Shown in pieces: positions 16,727 to 24,923 of a stretch of DNA of 64,000 nucleotides. The stretch lies in contig NZ_CANMFS010000010.1 of assembly GCF_947497275.1 (NCBI RefSeq), positions 1 through 64,000 of the forward strand, given 5' to 3'. The translations under genes and the position numbers were made by a program. This stretch comes from an uncultured Sulfitobacter sp. Lineage in GTDB: Bacteria > Pseudomonadota > Alphaproteobacteria > Rhodobacterales > Rhodobacteraceae. Positions within the stretch are counted from its first letter, which is position 1, and the number at the start of each line of letters is the position of its first letter. The notes beneath the pieces were generated by a model. It saw only the letters and a program-made list of their open reading frames with translations. It was not told the origin of the DNA and made no database searches.

Positions 16727-16975
16727 ATGGCGGTGAATCGTAAAGGAACTTCAACCAAGGTTGCCTCGCTTGCAGCAGACACCCTCTTCAAACATGGCTC
16801 TTCACAGATCGCCCGCAAGCTTGCTGGTTCGGCGTTGTGTCAGTCCAATACCAATCGACAAACAGGTGCGAAAATGGAAGACCTCGCTTCAAAGGTACTT
16901 CGCAGCGATCGCTACTCTGAAAGGACAAAGGCACTTGCCGGTTCGGTGTTGTCCCAGTCAAACAAGAAGCGCTGA
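16727..16975 (+). CDS. Small protein with two internal repeats
   Basis: 82 aa from the ATG at 16727, which has GGAGG at 5 bp spacing; in-frame upstream starts lack such a site. Two similar segments occur: VASLAADTL...KLAGSALCQS (12-40) and DLASKVL...KALAGSVLSQS (52-78), each with an LAGSxLxQS ending. The protein is basic, cytoplasmic and probably helical. Small proteins with this repeat occur widely in bacteria without an assigned function, as far as I know. The gene is 129 bp before the TIR gene on the same strand; a functional link is possible but unproven. Confidence 0.7.
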   Translation: MAVNRKGTSTKVASLAADTLFKHGSSQIARKLAGSALCQSNTNRQTGAKMEDLASKVLRSDRYSERTKALAGSVLSQSNKKR

Positions 16976-17104
16976 TTGCAAACGGTAAAGCAACGGTTTC
17001 GAGCTCAAGCGCCACTGTCCAGTTTCTCCAAGCTAAGCCGTGTCTCTGGAAAATAGCGCTTAGGGCATATCATGAACAAACATAAATCATTTTGAGTTGA
17101 GCAG

Positions 17105-18046
17105 ATGCGGGCATTCATTTCTTATTCTCACAACGACAAGGCTGCACTTGACCGGCTGCACGTCCACCTTAAGAACCTTACGAGGGAAGGGCGTATTGAG
17201 ACCTGGTATGATCGCAATATCTTGGCCGGCAGTGAACTGGACGCCGAGATTGAACGGGAACTGGAGGCGTCCGACCTGTTCCTGCTCCTAGTAAGCCCCG
17301 ACTTCATCGCATCCGACTACTGTGTCGAGCGTGAAATGAGGCGAGCGCTTGAACGCCACGCCGCCGGGACCGCCCGTGTGGTGCCGATCATCGTGGAGGA
17401 ATGCGATTGGAAAGCGATGAGTGAGTTGCGGCAACTCAAGGCCGTGCCGACGGACGGCAAGGCGATCAGCGCATGGGCCAACCCGAACACCGCCTACCTA
17501 AACGTAGTGCAGGAGCTTCGGCGCATCATCGAATCTGAAAGTGTACCTGCGGCTGCGGTGAAGGTAGCCTATGAGCCGTCTGCCTTACGCCCCGCAATGG
17601 CACGCTACCGCGCAAAACGGCAGTTCGACCACATCGACAGGGATGACTTCCGCGATGCTGCTTTTGCCACCATAAAGGATTACTTCCAACGAGCGATCAT
17701 CGAAATCGATTCAATCGAAGGATTGCGCGGTCGTTTCGTTGAAAGAAGCGCGACCTCCTTTGGGGCAATAATTGTCAACGGCGGACACCGAAATGGTACG
17801 GCCCACATCTCGGTACATTGTCGTAGCTCGCAAGTCGCTCTGGGCGACATTTACTACTCGTTTAGCGAAAATGCTGGCGACAATACGGCAAACGGCGGCT
17901 TCAACATTTCAGCCGATGATTACGAGCAGTTCCTGATCCAAACCATGAACATCTTCGGCAAGGCTGACGAGCGGCTGACGCCAGACCGAGCGGCTGAGGC
18001 ACTCTGGAACGAGTTCATAGGCAACGCAGGTATCAGCTATGACTGA
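17105..18046 (+). CDS. TIR-domain protein
   Basis: 313 aa. The TIR domain fills about residues 1-140: FISYSHNDK at 4-12, the RNILAGSELD loop at 37-46, and SPDFIASDYCVEREM at 64-78 with a candidate catalytic glutamate at 77 (or 75). Bacterial TIR domains often cleave NAD+ or make cyclic ADP-ribose signals in phage defence. The C-terminal ~150 residues (from about RAKRQFDHIDRDDF) are unlike domains I know and would be the sensing or oligomerisation part. It overlaps the next gene by 8 bp. No SLOG, STING or SAVED sensor gene is adjacent. Confidence 0.88.
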   Translation: MRAFISYSHNDKAALDRLHVHLKNLTREGRIETWYDRNILAGSELDAEIERELEASDLFLLLVSPDFIASDYCVEREMRRALERHAAGTARVVPIIVEECDWKAMSELRQLKAVPTDGKAISAWANPNTAYLNVVQELRRIIESESVPAAAVKVAYEPSALRPAMARYRAKRQFDHIDRDDFRDAAFATIKDYFQRAIIEIDSIEGLRGRFVERSATSFGAIIVNGGHRNGTAHISVHCRSSQVALGDIYYSFSENAGDNTANGGFNISADDYEQFLIQTMNIFGKADERLTPDRAAEALWNEFIGNAGISYD

Positions 18047-18203
18047 GCGTGTTCACTTCCGTTGCAACAATTGTGGACACCGCTTCGAAGTCGATGTGCT
18101 TGATGAGTACGAGCGTCGCGAGGCTCGCCGTGAAAACCGTCCGACCACTGCGGTGCATTGTCCCGAATGTCACCGAACCGATATTCGGCGGGGTTGGGAT
18201 TGA
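18039..18203 (+). CDS. Zinc-ribbon miniprotein coupled to the TIR gene
   Basis: 54 aa. The ATG overlaps the TIR gene's stop by 8 bp in another frame. Two CxxC knuckles (CNNC near residue 9-12 and CPEC near 42-45) with a charged helix between them (EYERREARRE) form a typical zinc ribbon. The overlap suggests coupled synthesis with the TIR protein and perhaps a complex. I do not recognise the family. The reading frame is clean and codon use matches the neighbours. Confidence 0.7.
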   Translation: MTERVHFRCNNCGHRFEVDVLDEYERREARRENRPTTAVHCPECHRTDIRRGWD

Positions 18204-18225
18204 CCGCTATTAAGGAGGAACACGC

Positions 18226-18747
18226 ATGCGAAGCACTTTGAACGCCAGATCAGCGATTCTCGCCGAGGTGCCGAAAGGTACCCTGTTTCTCCTCAAGAGA
18301 TACGGTCATCAGCCGATCTTTGGCATTAAACTCTCCGAACCATTGGATCAGCCGAACGGCAAACCGACGGTTCTGCTTTTGAATCCTGATTTCGGGCGCG
18401 AGGGCGAAGCCGATTGGCATCGGGTTTTCCAATGGGAAGCAGATGAGCAATGTGTTTCCTTCGGAACCGACTGGATTATCCAGCCTGATTTCGCGGCAGT
18501 TTCGCTGTCTGAGATTAACGATCCGCAGGAAGAGGCATGTCTGACGATCGGACCGCAAGGCATTCATTTCCGTGCGGCACCTGGTGAAGGATTTCGAGCC
18601 ACATATCGCCACTTTATCCATGTGGATACGCTGGAACTTGCGAAGGACCTCGGCAGTGCCGCCTTCCACCTCACAGGATACCGAATTTTCTTGAACCAAG
18701 GAGACTTGGACAATAGCCGCCCGCCGATTTATCAGCATGGCGTATAG
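18226..18747 (+). CDS. Hypothetical protein in the TIR cluster
   Basis: 173 aa with a strong ribosome-binding site (AAGGAGG) and only 22 bp after the zinc-ribbon gene, so it is probably in the same transcript. No signal peptide, membrane segment or catalytic motif is visible. Composition and spacing of hydrophobic residues suggest a beta-rich cytoplasmic protein. I do not recognise it. It could be a fourth component of the TIR module or an unrelated passenger. Confidence 0.65.
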   Translation: MRSTLNARSAILAEVPKGTLFLLKRYGHQPIFGIKLSEPLDQPNGKPTVLLLNPDFGREGEADWHRVFQWEADEQCVSFGTDWIIQPDFAAVSLSEINDPQEEACLTIGPQGIHFRAAPGEGFRATYRHFIHVDTLELAKDLGSAAFHLTGYRIFLNQGDLDNSRPPIYQHGV

Positions 18748-18944
18748 GCGCTGACCGGCTTGCCTGCGAGGTTGCGCTACGATGATTGAGCGGTGTCCCA
18801 GACAACTTTCTGCCCGGCGCGCTGCGTGTTCCATGAACGACTACTTGATTGGGAATGCTGCGAAAGCAATGCCGCACATCAATGGTCAACATTCCACCCA
18901 ATACACTTCGACGACCATGCATCATTGTAAAGCCACGTTGGACC

Positions 18945-19970
18945 TCAACTCCCCAACCGCTTTGCCCTTTCTGCTATCCTGACCACCTGTGCACTTGCCG
19001 TCGCCACAGCGCTCCGCACTGCAGCAGGCGTCTGCACCGCCCCGCGCCCGATTGCCTCACCCGTTGTGAGCGCGCCGATCCGAGCCCTGCCCTGAACGCC
19101 GGACGTATTGACCAACCCCCGCAGCAGTCCTGCAGACCCGTTGACGATGGCGGGTGCCGCGGCCACCATGAGGTTTCCTGATATCCCCCGCACGATCAGA
19201 GGCGTTGCAGCGACAAATCCCTTCGCCAGAAATACCATCACAAAGAATGGCACGAGCGAGCCAATGTTGGTCGCGGAATTCGGGTCGCCGATCTGGGCAA
19301 GGAGTGAGTTGGCCATGCCGACCACGGTCGAGAACATGGCTGCGATCACGATGGGGTAGAAGGCGTAGCTGATCGTCGTTGAGACCCACCTGTGGAAGAA
19401 ATCCTTCGTCGCATCGAAAAGCGACAGCGCGATCATGATCGGTGCGAGGCCAAGCATGAGTGTCAGCATCATCTTGGCGAAGATCAGCACGATGCCTGTC
19501 ATGAAACCGAGCAGACTAAGCATAACGAGGCCGATCCCACCGAGGATCGCGCCGGTCATCCAGTTCAGGTTGTTGCCGATCGCGTTCAGGTATGTGGCAA
19601 AGCGCTCGATCAAATTGTCGAACTCTCCGGCGAAGTGTGTGGCACCAGCCCCTGCCCCGCCCACTGAGGAAACCAGCGCTCCGGCTATATAGTCTAAGCC
19701 CCCAATAATTGCATTGGAGACCGCATTGAAGTTCGCCCAGTTGAAGGCGAAAAACCCGATCAGGGCGAGCTTCACAAGATACCAGAAGAAGTTTGCCCCA
19801 TCCATGCTACGGAACTGGAAGGCCATGTTGATACAAACGCCGATCAGCGAAAGCGTGACCATCAGTAGGATGATCGCGCCGGTATTGCTCGCCACGGCGC
19901 CGAACTGGGACTCGGCTGCATCGGCAAGAAAGCTGTCAGCCGTTCCTACCATCCAGCTGACAACACCCAT
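18945..19970 (-). CDS. virB6: VirB6/TrbL-type inner-membrane channel protein
   Basis: 341 aa with several hydrophobic segments between about residues 28 and 260, including a very long hydrophobic run (MLSLLGFMTGIVLIF and following), as in VirB6. VirB6 spans the inner membrane and helps pass substrate from VirB11/VirD4 to the outer channel. The start shares one base with the stop of the preceding gene (TAATG). It is the last gene of the leftward virB operon. Its C-terminus is alanine-rich and polar. Confidence 0.88.
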   Translation of the reverse strand: MGVVSWMVGTADSFLADAAESQFGAVASNTGAIILLMVTLSLIGVCINMAFQFRSMDGANFFWYLVKLALIGFFAFNWANFNAVSNAIIGGLDYIAGALVSSVGGAGAGATHFAGEFDNLIERFATYLNAIGNNLNWMTGAILGGIGLVMLSLLGFMTGIVLIFAKMMLTLMLGLAPIMIALSLFDATKDFFHRWVSTTISYAFYPIVIAAMFSTVVGMANSLLAQIGDPNSATNIGSLVPFFVMVFLAKGFVAATPLIVRGISGNLMVAAAPAIVNGSAGLLRGLVNTSGVQGRARIGALTTGEAIGRGAVQTPAAVRSAVATASAQVVRIAERAKRLGS

Positions 19971-20389
19971 TACCAGTTGCCCTCGGCTTCACAAATGTCC
20001 TGGACAGCATGACGAAGATCATTCCGTTGCCGCCTAATTTCGCGTTGTGCTGCGGTGTGTTCCACGGCCGGCGCTTCGCGCAAGGCTTTGTTGAATTCTT
20101 CTTCCGCAGCTTCCCAAGCAGGGAAGCGAACGTCACAGCCGCAGTCTCCTGTTTCGTTAATCGACTGCCATGCCCGCAGTTCGTATAGATCCATCAAAGT
20201 CAGCGCCTTGTAGGCCTCGCGCGGGCTGATTTCGTCCATCCAAGTTGGTCGCGCCGGGCGGTCATTGCAAATCCGGTGTTGTTGCGGCGTCATGTTCACA
20301 GTGAGATCATTTGGGACCTGCGGTGATGTCTGGGCTGCCAGCGGCCCCGCGAAGGAGGAAAGCGCAAGTGCTGCGATATGTTTTCGCAT
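19970..20389 (-). CDS. Secreted hypothetical protein between virB11 and virB6
   Basis: 139 aa with a Sec signal peptide ending near residue 20 (GPLAAQ). The mature part has cysteines in GDCGCDV and in ICNDRP and DICEAEG, so disulfides are likely. It is fixed between virB11 and virB6 and translationally coupled to virB6. A periplasmic accessory role in the secretion channel is plausible; I know no characterised homologue. Confidence 0.7.
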   Translation of the reverse strand: MRKHIAALALSSFAGPLAAQTSPQVPNDLTVNMTPQQHRICNDRPARPTWMDEISPREAYKALTLMDLYELRAWQSINETGDCGCDVRFPAWEAAEEEFNKALREAPAVEHTAAQREIRRQRNDLRHAVQDICEAEGNW

Positions 20390-20404
20390 GAGGGTATTCC
20401 TTTT

Positions 20405-21439
20405 CTATTCGGCGGCGACGGAGGCGTTCTTTTTGCCTCTGCCGTCGATACTGTCGAGGCTGAAATCCTTCGTTTGGCCCGGGAGAAAAAACTCGGTGAT
20501 GCCGCGCGCGCCTTCATGACGTCCTGCCTGGATGATCACGTCGATCGAGCCCTCGATGTAATCGATCATGTCGGCATAGGTCATCGGCACATCGGTTTTC
20601 AGAGCGGCGATGGCGAGGCGGCGGACGGCCAGCTGCGGTGTCTCGGCATGTAGCGTCGTCAGTGAGCCGCCGTGCCCGGTGTTGATGGCCTCCAGGAAGG
20701 TCATGGCTTCGCGTCCCCGCACTTCGCCCAGCACGAGCCGGTCGGGCCGCATGCGCAGCGTGGAAGCCAATAGTACATCGGCACTCCGAGCATCCGCATC
20801 ACGGTCGGCGATCAACGTCACGGCATTCGGCTGTTCGGGACGCAACTCGGACGCTTCTTCGATGGTGATGATCCGCTCCTCGGGTGGGATAAGTGAGAGG
20901 ATCTTGCGCGCTGCGACCGTCTTGCCTGTCGAAGTGCCGCCCGAGACGATCATGTTGAGCTTGTTTTCGACGCAAAACCGCAGGGCGGCGTCGATGTCAC
21001 CCGATGCCACCACATCGCGTAACGCGGCGTTCTTCTCTCGGCGAAGGCCTTCGAGGCTGCGTTCTTTACCATAGAGAAAGCCGAGTTTGATCGCCTCCAG
21101 CGGCAGGGAGGAGAAAAACCGCAGCGAGATCGAAAACCCGCCCTCAACTGCGGGAGGCTGAATGACCTGCGCCCGGATTGGACGATCGCGATAGAGGATC
21201 GAGACCGAGACGATGGGTTTCTTGGTGCTGAGCGTGGTCGAAGCGGCCGAGGCGATCTGGTTGCCAAGGTCCTTGATCTCGGTCTGGGTGAGCGGGGTGC
21301 CGAGCCCTCGCATGAAGTGGTCACTCTGGAACTCTCCCCAAACCTGCCCGTCTGGATTGATGCAGATCTCGATCGTGTCGTCACGCTGCACGGGCGCGCC
21401 GAGCCTGTCGAGCGAGGCTTCGAGATAGCTTGCCGCCAT
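20405..21439 (-). CDS. virB11: VirB11 secretion ATPase
   Basis: 344 aa from the ATG at 21439, next to the virB10 stop; a longer frame to 21499 would run into virB10. Walker A is GGTSTGKT, followed by the Asp box (ITIEEASEL), Walker B-like region (RLVLGEVRG) and His box (GHGGSLTTLHA). VirB11 forms a hexamer on the cytoplasmic face and switches the system between pilus assembly and DNA transfer. Confidence 0.95.
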   Translation of the reverse strand: MAASYLEASLDRLGAPVQRDDTIEICINPDGQVWGEFQSDHFMRGLGTPLTQTEIKDLGNQIASAASTTLSTKKPIVSVSILYRDRPIRAQVIQPPAVEGGFSISLRFFSSLPLEAIKLGFLYGKERSLEGLRREKNAALRDVVASGDIDAALRFCVENKLNMIVSGGTSTGKTVAARKILSLIPPEERIITIEEASELRPEQPNAVTLIADRDADARSADVLLASTLRMRPDRLVLGEVRGREAMTFLEAINTGHGGSLTTLHAETPQLAVRRLAIAALKTDVPMTYADMIDYIEGSIDVIIQAGRHEGARGITEFFLPGQTKDFSLDSIDGRGKKNASVAAE

Positions 21440-21440
21440 G

Positions 21441-22766
21441 TCAGAATATCTCCAGGTCGCGGTCAACCATGACCGTGATCCGCGTGCCCTGATCGACATG
21501 GATCACCGGACGGATCGCGAGATAATCCTGCATCACGCTTTGGGTGCTGTCGCGCAGGTCCGAACCGACATCGCTGGCGACATCGGCGGCAGCCTCGTCA
21601 TCGATCTGGCCCGCTGCGGCAGCTGGCAGGGCACCTATCAATGAGATCAGGGCGGCAGAGCCGAAGCGCTGCGCAAAGCGGGTGTCGACAAAGCCGGTGG
21701 TGCCTGTGCGGCCAAGCTCGTCGCCGCCGAAAGCGCTGATCTCCACGGTCTGGTTGTCAGGCAGAATGATCCTGTCCCAGGCCACCATGACCCGCGATTG
21801 CGCAAGCGCCACGTCGGAGCGGTAGCGCCCGATCAGGCGCGCGCCGCGCGGGATCAGGACGCGCATTCCGTCGAAAGAATGGACATCTTCGGAGACGATG
21901 GCGCGAATTGCACCGGGCAGTGTGCTGTCGAGCGCGGTTTCGGTCACCGCCTGGATCATGGTGCCCTGAATAACCGTGTTCGTTGGGTTCACAATCACCT
22001 CAGCGCGCGTGACGGGCGCGGGCCGCGCACCGGCGCGCACAAACGCTTCATCGGCATTCAAGCGCGCAGCCTCAATCGTACTTTCGCGGTCTGTCCCTGC
22101 CCCCATTCCGGAAAACGCGATCATGGGCGACGCAATCCGTTCTGCTCGCGCCTCAGCCTCAGCGGCACGTCGGCGCTCAAGTTCAGCCAGCCGCAGTTCC
22201 TCTTCGTTGGGGCCGAGGTCCGTCGGCGCGGGCGGGGTCAGGCGCGCGACCTCAAGGTCCATGCGCAGTTGGTTAAGTTCACGGTCGCGTTCGGTCAACT
22301 GCCGCTCCAGCGTGCGCTGTGCCTCAGCGGAGCGCTCCTGCAGCGCCGAGATCTGAGCCGTGAGGTCTGCGATGGCCTGTTCAGCCCCGCTGTCCGATGT
22401 CTCAGTCGGGCGTGCCCGCATTTCTTCGAGTTCGGCCCGCAAAATTGCAAGGCTTTCCATCAACGCAAGTTCGGACTCTGTCGGACCGGTCTCCACCGGC
22501 GGCGCCGGTGCTGGCTGCGCTACAGGTGGGCGTCCCAGGTCCCCGAAGCCGGGCCCGGAGTTCTGGAACTCCTCGGGGGCCGCGGTCACCATTGGAGCAT
22601 CCGGGGAAGGCTGCAGGGCAGCCCAGGCGAGACCACCAAAAGCCGCAAGACCGACAATCCCAAGGATTGCGGCGCCCGGTGATGGACGTTTACTCACCCG
22701 CGCGTTAGCTGTGGTGCCTTCAAGCGCTGCAAGCCGTGCGGCAAGATCTTCGGTATCCTGCGTCAT
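21441..22766 (-). CDS. virB10: VirB10/TrbI channel protein
   Basis: 441 aa. One membrane segment near 30-52 (ILGIVGLAAFGGLAWAAL) is followed by a proline-rich stretch, a predicted coiled coil (about 100-200) and the C-terminal beta-barrel domain with LIPRGARLIGRY, typical of VirB10. It links the inner membrane to the outer-membrane pore formed with VirB7 and VirB9. It overlaps virB9 by 4 bp and is followed directly by virB11. Confidence 0.94.
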   Translation of the reverse strand: MTQDTEDLAARLAALEGTTANARVSKRPSPGAAILGIVGLAAFGGLAWAALQPSPDAPMVTAAPEEFQNSGPGFGDLGRPPVAQPAPAPPVETGPTESELALMESLAILRAELEEMRARPTETSDSGAEQAIADLTAQISALQERSAEAQRTLERQLTERDRELNQLRMDLEVARLTPPAPTDLGPNEEELRLAELERRRAAEAEARAERIASPMIAFSGMGAGTDRESTIEAARLNADEAFVRAGARPAPVTRAEVIVNPTNTVIQGTMIQAVTETALDSTLPGAIRAIVSEDVHSFDGMRVLIPRGARLIGRYRSDVALAQSRVMVAWDRIILPDNQTVEISAFGGDELGRTGTTGFVDTRFAQRFGSAALISLIGALPAAAAGQIDDEAAADVASDVGSDLRDSTQSVMQDYLAIRPVIHVDQGTRITVMVDRDLEIF

Positions 22767-23467
22767 GATGTGGCCTCGGTCCTTGCGTCCTGAACACAGA
22801 CGACAGCTTCACCCAAGCGAAGAACCCATTGTCGGTTGACGCCCGAGACGCGGATCACGCCGTCACTCAAGGCCTGGCTATTCACCGCCCGCTCCCTGCC
22901 ATTGGAATACCGGAAGATCGCCGGGACCGGCGCATTTCTCGCGAAGCGGAAATAGGTGAATGTGCCATCGTCCCAGATAGCTGTCGGCGTGAACTCTTCA
23001 CGGGCGCTGACAGTGTAATTCGCATTGGGAGCCTCAGCCGCGACTGCCCGGGTGGGTTGTACGCGGCTTTCCGGATAGCGGAATTGCACCACATAATGTG
23101 GGGTCTCTCGCGCCTCGACGACGTGGAAGTAATAGGAACGGCGGTTGGTATAGACGGTGATGTTGGTGGCCACACCCGAGGCCGTAGGTTTGATCGCGAA
23201 AGCGCGCCCGCCGGGAACGCCGTCGAACTGGAAACCCACAGTATCACCGGCGATGATCGAACGAATGGTCTCACCTTCACCAAACTCGACGGTGGTCACG
23301 CGGGTCAGGGTCGTGACAAAGCGGTAAACCTGCCCTTCGGTCCAGGTCGCTACTCGGACGCGGTTGTCATGGGAGCCGGGGCGTGGCGTCGTCTCGGCCA
23401 AAGCCGAAGCACTCGTGAGCGCCAGAATACCGGCGGTCAAAAGGGTGGAGATTTTTGCACGGATCAT
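22763..23467 (-). CDS. virB9: VirB9 outer-membrane core protein
   Basis: 234 aa from the ATG at 23467, which overlaps the virB8 stop (ATGA). A signal peptide ends near residue 24 (ASALA). The N-terminal domain contains DNRVRVATW and the C-terminal domain TYFRFARNAPVPAIF, the pattern of VirB9/TrbG. VirB9 pairs with VirB7 and VirB10 in the core complex. Confidence 0.93.
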   Translation of the reverse strand: MIRAKISTLLTAGILALTSASALAETTPRPGSHDNRVRVATWTEGQVYRFVTTLTRVTTVEFGEGETIRSIIAGDTVGFQFDGVPGGRAFAIKPTASGVATNITVYTNRRSYYFHVVEARETPHYVVQFRYPESRVQPTRAVAAEAPNANYTVSAREEFTPTAIWDDGTFTYFRFARNAPVPAIFRYSNGRERAVNSQALSDGVIRVSGVNRQWVLRLGEAVVCVQDARTEATS

Positions 23468-24129
23468 TCGGAACGGTCCGATCGGATTGCATATTGGGTG
23501 ACAGTGAAGCCGAACGGGTTTTGCCAGACATCGTCGATCGAGCGGGTCCGTTCGGGCTGGAACGCAAACATCAGCGTCGCTGTGAACGATCCGTCCTGCG
23601 CACCCTGCGGGCTGGTCAGGCGTTTCCTGAGACGCACCTGCGCCCGGTTCTCGCCGATCAGCGTGATCGAGGCGATTTCTACGGCCATTTCGGCTGATGC
23701 GCCGTACCGCGTCGGCGGATAGTTCTCCTGCCCGGACGTCCATATTGCGCGCATGCTCGTCTCGGCGGCACCGGATGACTGTGCCAGGACCCGGCGCACA
23801 CGTAGATCATTGTCGAGTTGGTTGTATGTCTCGCGTTCATAAATATAGCGGTATATTTGTGCTTCTATCACGGCGGGGCGCTCTGCGAGGGACACAGTTT
23901 CGACCCTGGCGTTCGGGAGCGCCATGCCTGTTGCCGGATCATAGGGCACAACGACTGGGGGTGGTGCCTCGACCATCAGCGCAACAGCCGCGGCCGCGAG
24001 GCAGCCCACCGCGCCAAAGCCTGCGCCACCGAGACCGATCATCCTCCACAGTTGTTCACGGCGCAGGGCACCATAAACAAGCTCCTCCTCCACGAGCTCG
24101 CGTGTGTTCATCCCCATTGCTCCACTCAT
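23464..24129 (-). CDS. virB8: VirB8 inner-membrane assembly protein
   Basis: 221 aa from the ATG at 24129, overlapping the virB5 stop (ATGA). A single membrane segment lies near residues 30-52 (IGLGGAGFGAVGCLAAAAVAL), followed by a periplasmic domain with YIYERETYN and an ending typical of VirB8 (NPFGFTVTQYAI). VirB8 nucleates assembly of the channel. Confidence 0.93.
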   Translation of the reverse strand: MSGAMGMNTRELVEEELVYGALRREQLWRMIGLGGAGFGAVGCLAAAAVALMVEAPPPVVVPYDPATGMALPNARVETVSLAERPAVIEAQIYRYIYERETYNQLDNDLRVRRVLAQSSGAAETSMRAIWTSGQENYPPTRYGASAEMAVEIASITLIGENRAQVRLRKRLTSPQGAQDGSFTATLMFAFQPERTRSIDDVWQNPFGFTVTQYAIRSDRSE

Positions 24130-24923
24130 GGTCGAAGTTCCGGTAGGGTGAAGTCCATGTACCGTCGCTCTTCGGCAACGGTGGCGGCATCGACCACGCC
24201 TGCATTGCCCGCGCCGAGGGTCTGGATCGCTTCCAACTCCCACATGCGTGTCATGGCGATGGCGAGCTCTGCCGTAACGCGGGTATTGTGGTCCATGGAG
24301 GCTTTCAGATCCTCCATATCCGGGATCATCTCGACCAGACGTTCAACCCGCTCGAGAGATTGTTCAGCCTCGGCATGACTGTTCTGGGCAGCGGCGGACA
24401 TGACAGCACCGGTAGTTGCACGCGTGGCGACGCCCTCCGCACCTGGATTGCCGCTGGTGGCAATCTCGCGCAGTGAGTCTTCGTCAAAACCGGCACTTGC
24501 CAGCGCCGCTTCCATCTGGGTGCGCATCGGGCCTGAATTAGGGCCGATGAGGCTGCTCCAGTCGCCCGCCTGGATACCCCGGATCAGACCGGGAATATCT
24601 TCAATATTCGCCTCAAGTAGGTTGTCCAAATCCCCACCCATGGCAAGGCCGAGGATGCTGCGCGGTCCGGTGAGGGAGGCATACATCTCGTTCAGCTGAT
24701 CGAGCTGGCTCTGCAGCATGTCGAGCTGCTCGAGGGCATTGTCCAGGAGATCGGTCTGGAGCCCGAAATCCTGCAACATCTGCTGAAGCTGGCGGATTTC
24801 CTGGGCGATGTTCTGGGTGTCGACCGTGGGAACGCCTTGTGCGGCGACGGGTCCGGTGAGATTGAAGGCAAGCGCTGCGGCCGCCGCACTGGTGAAAATG
24901 GAACGGGTAAATTGCGCGATCAC
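24126..24923 (-). CDS. virB5: VirB5 minor pilus protein
   Basis: 265 aa with a signal peptide ending in PVAAQ, then long helices rich in leucine and glutamine, as in VirB5, the pilus-tip adhesin. The N-terminus (AQGVPTVD) and C-terminus (ERRYMDFTLPEL) are shared with the gene just upstream, which contains a lytic transglycosylase domain. The two genes overlap by 4 bp. Confidence 0.82.
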   Translation of the reverse strand: MIAQFTRSIFTSAAAAALAFNLTGPVAAQGVPTVDTQNIAQEIRQLQQMLQDFGLQTDLLDNALEQLDMLQSQLDQLNEMYASLTGPRSILGLAMGGDLDNLLEANIEDIPGLIRGIQAGDWSSLIGPNSGPMRTQMEAALASAGFDEDSLREIATSGNPGAEGVATRATTGAVMSAAAQNSHAEAEQSLERVERLVEMIPDMEDLKASMDHNTRVTAELAIAMTRMWELEAIQTLGAGNAGVVDAATVAEERRYMDFTLPELRP

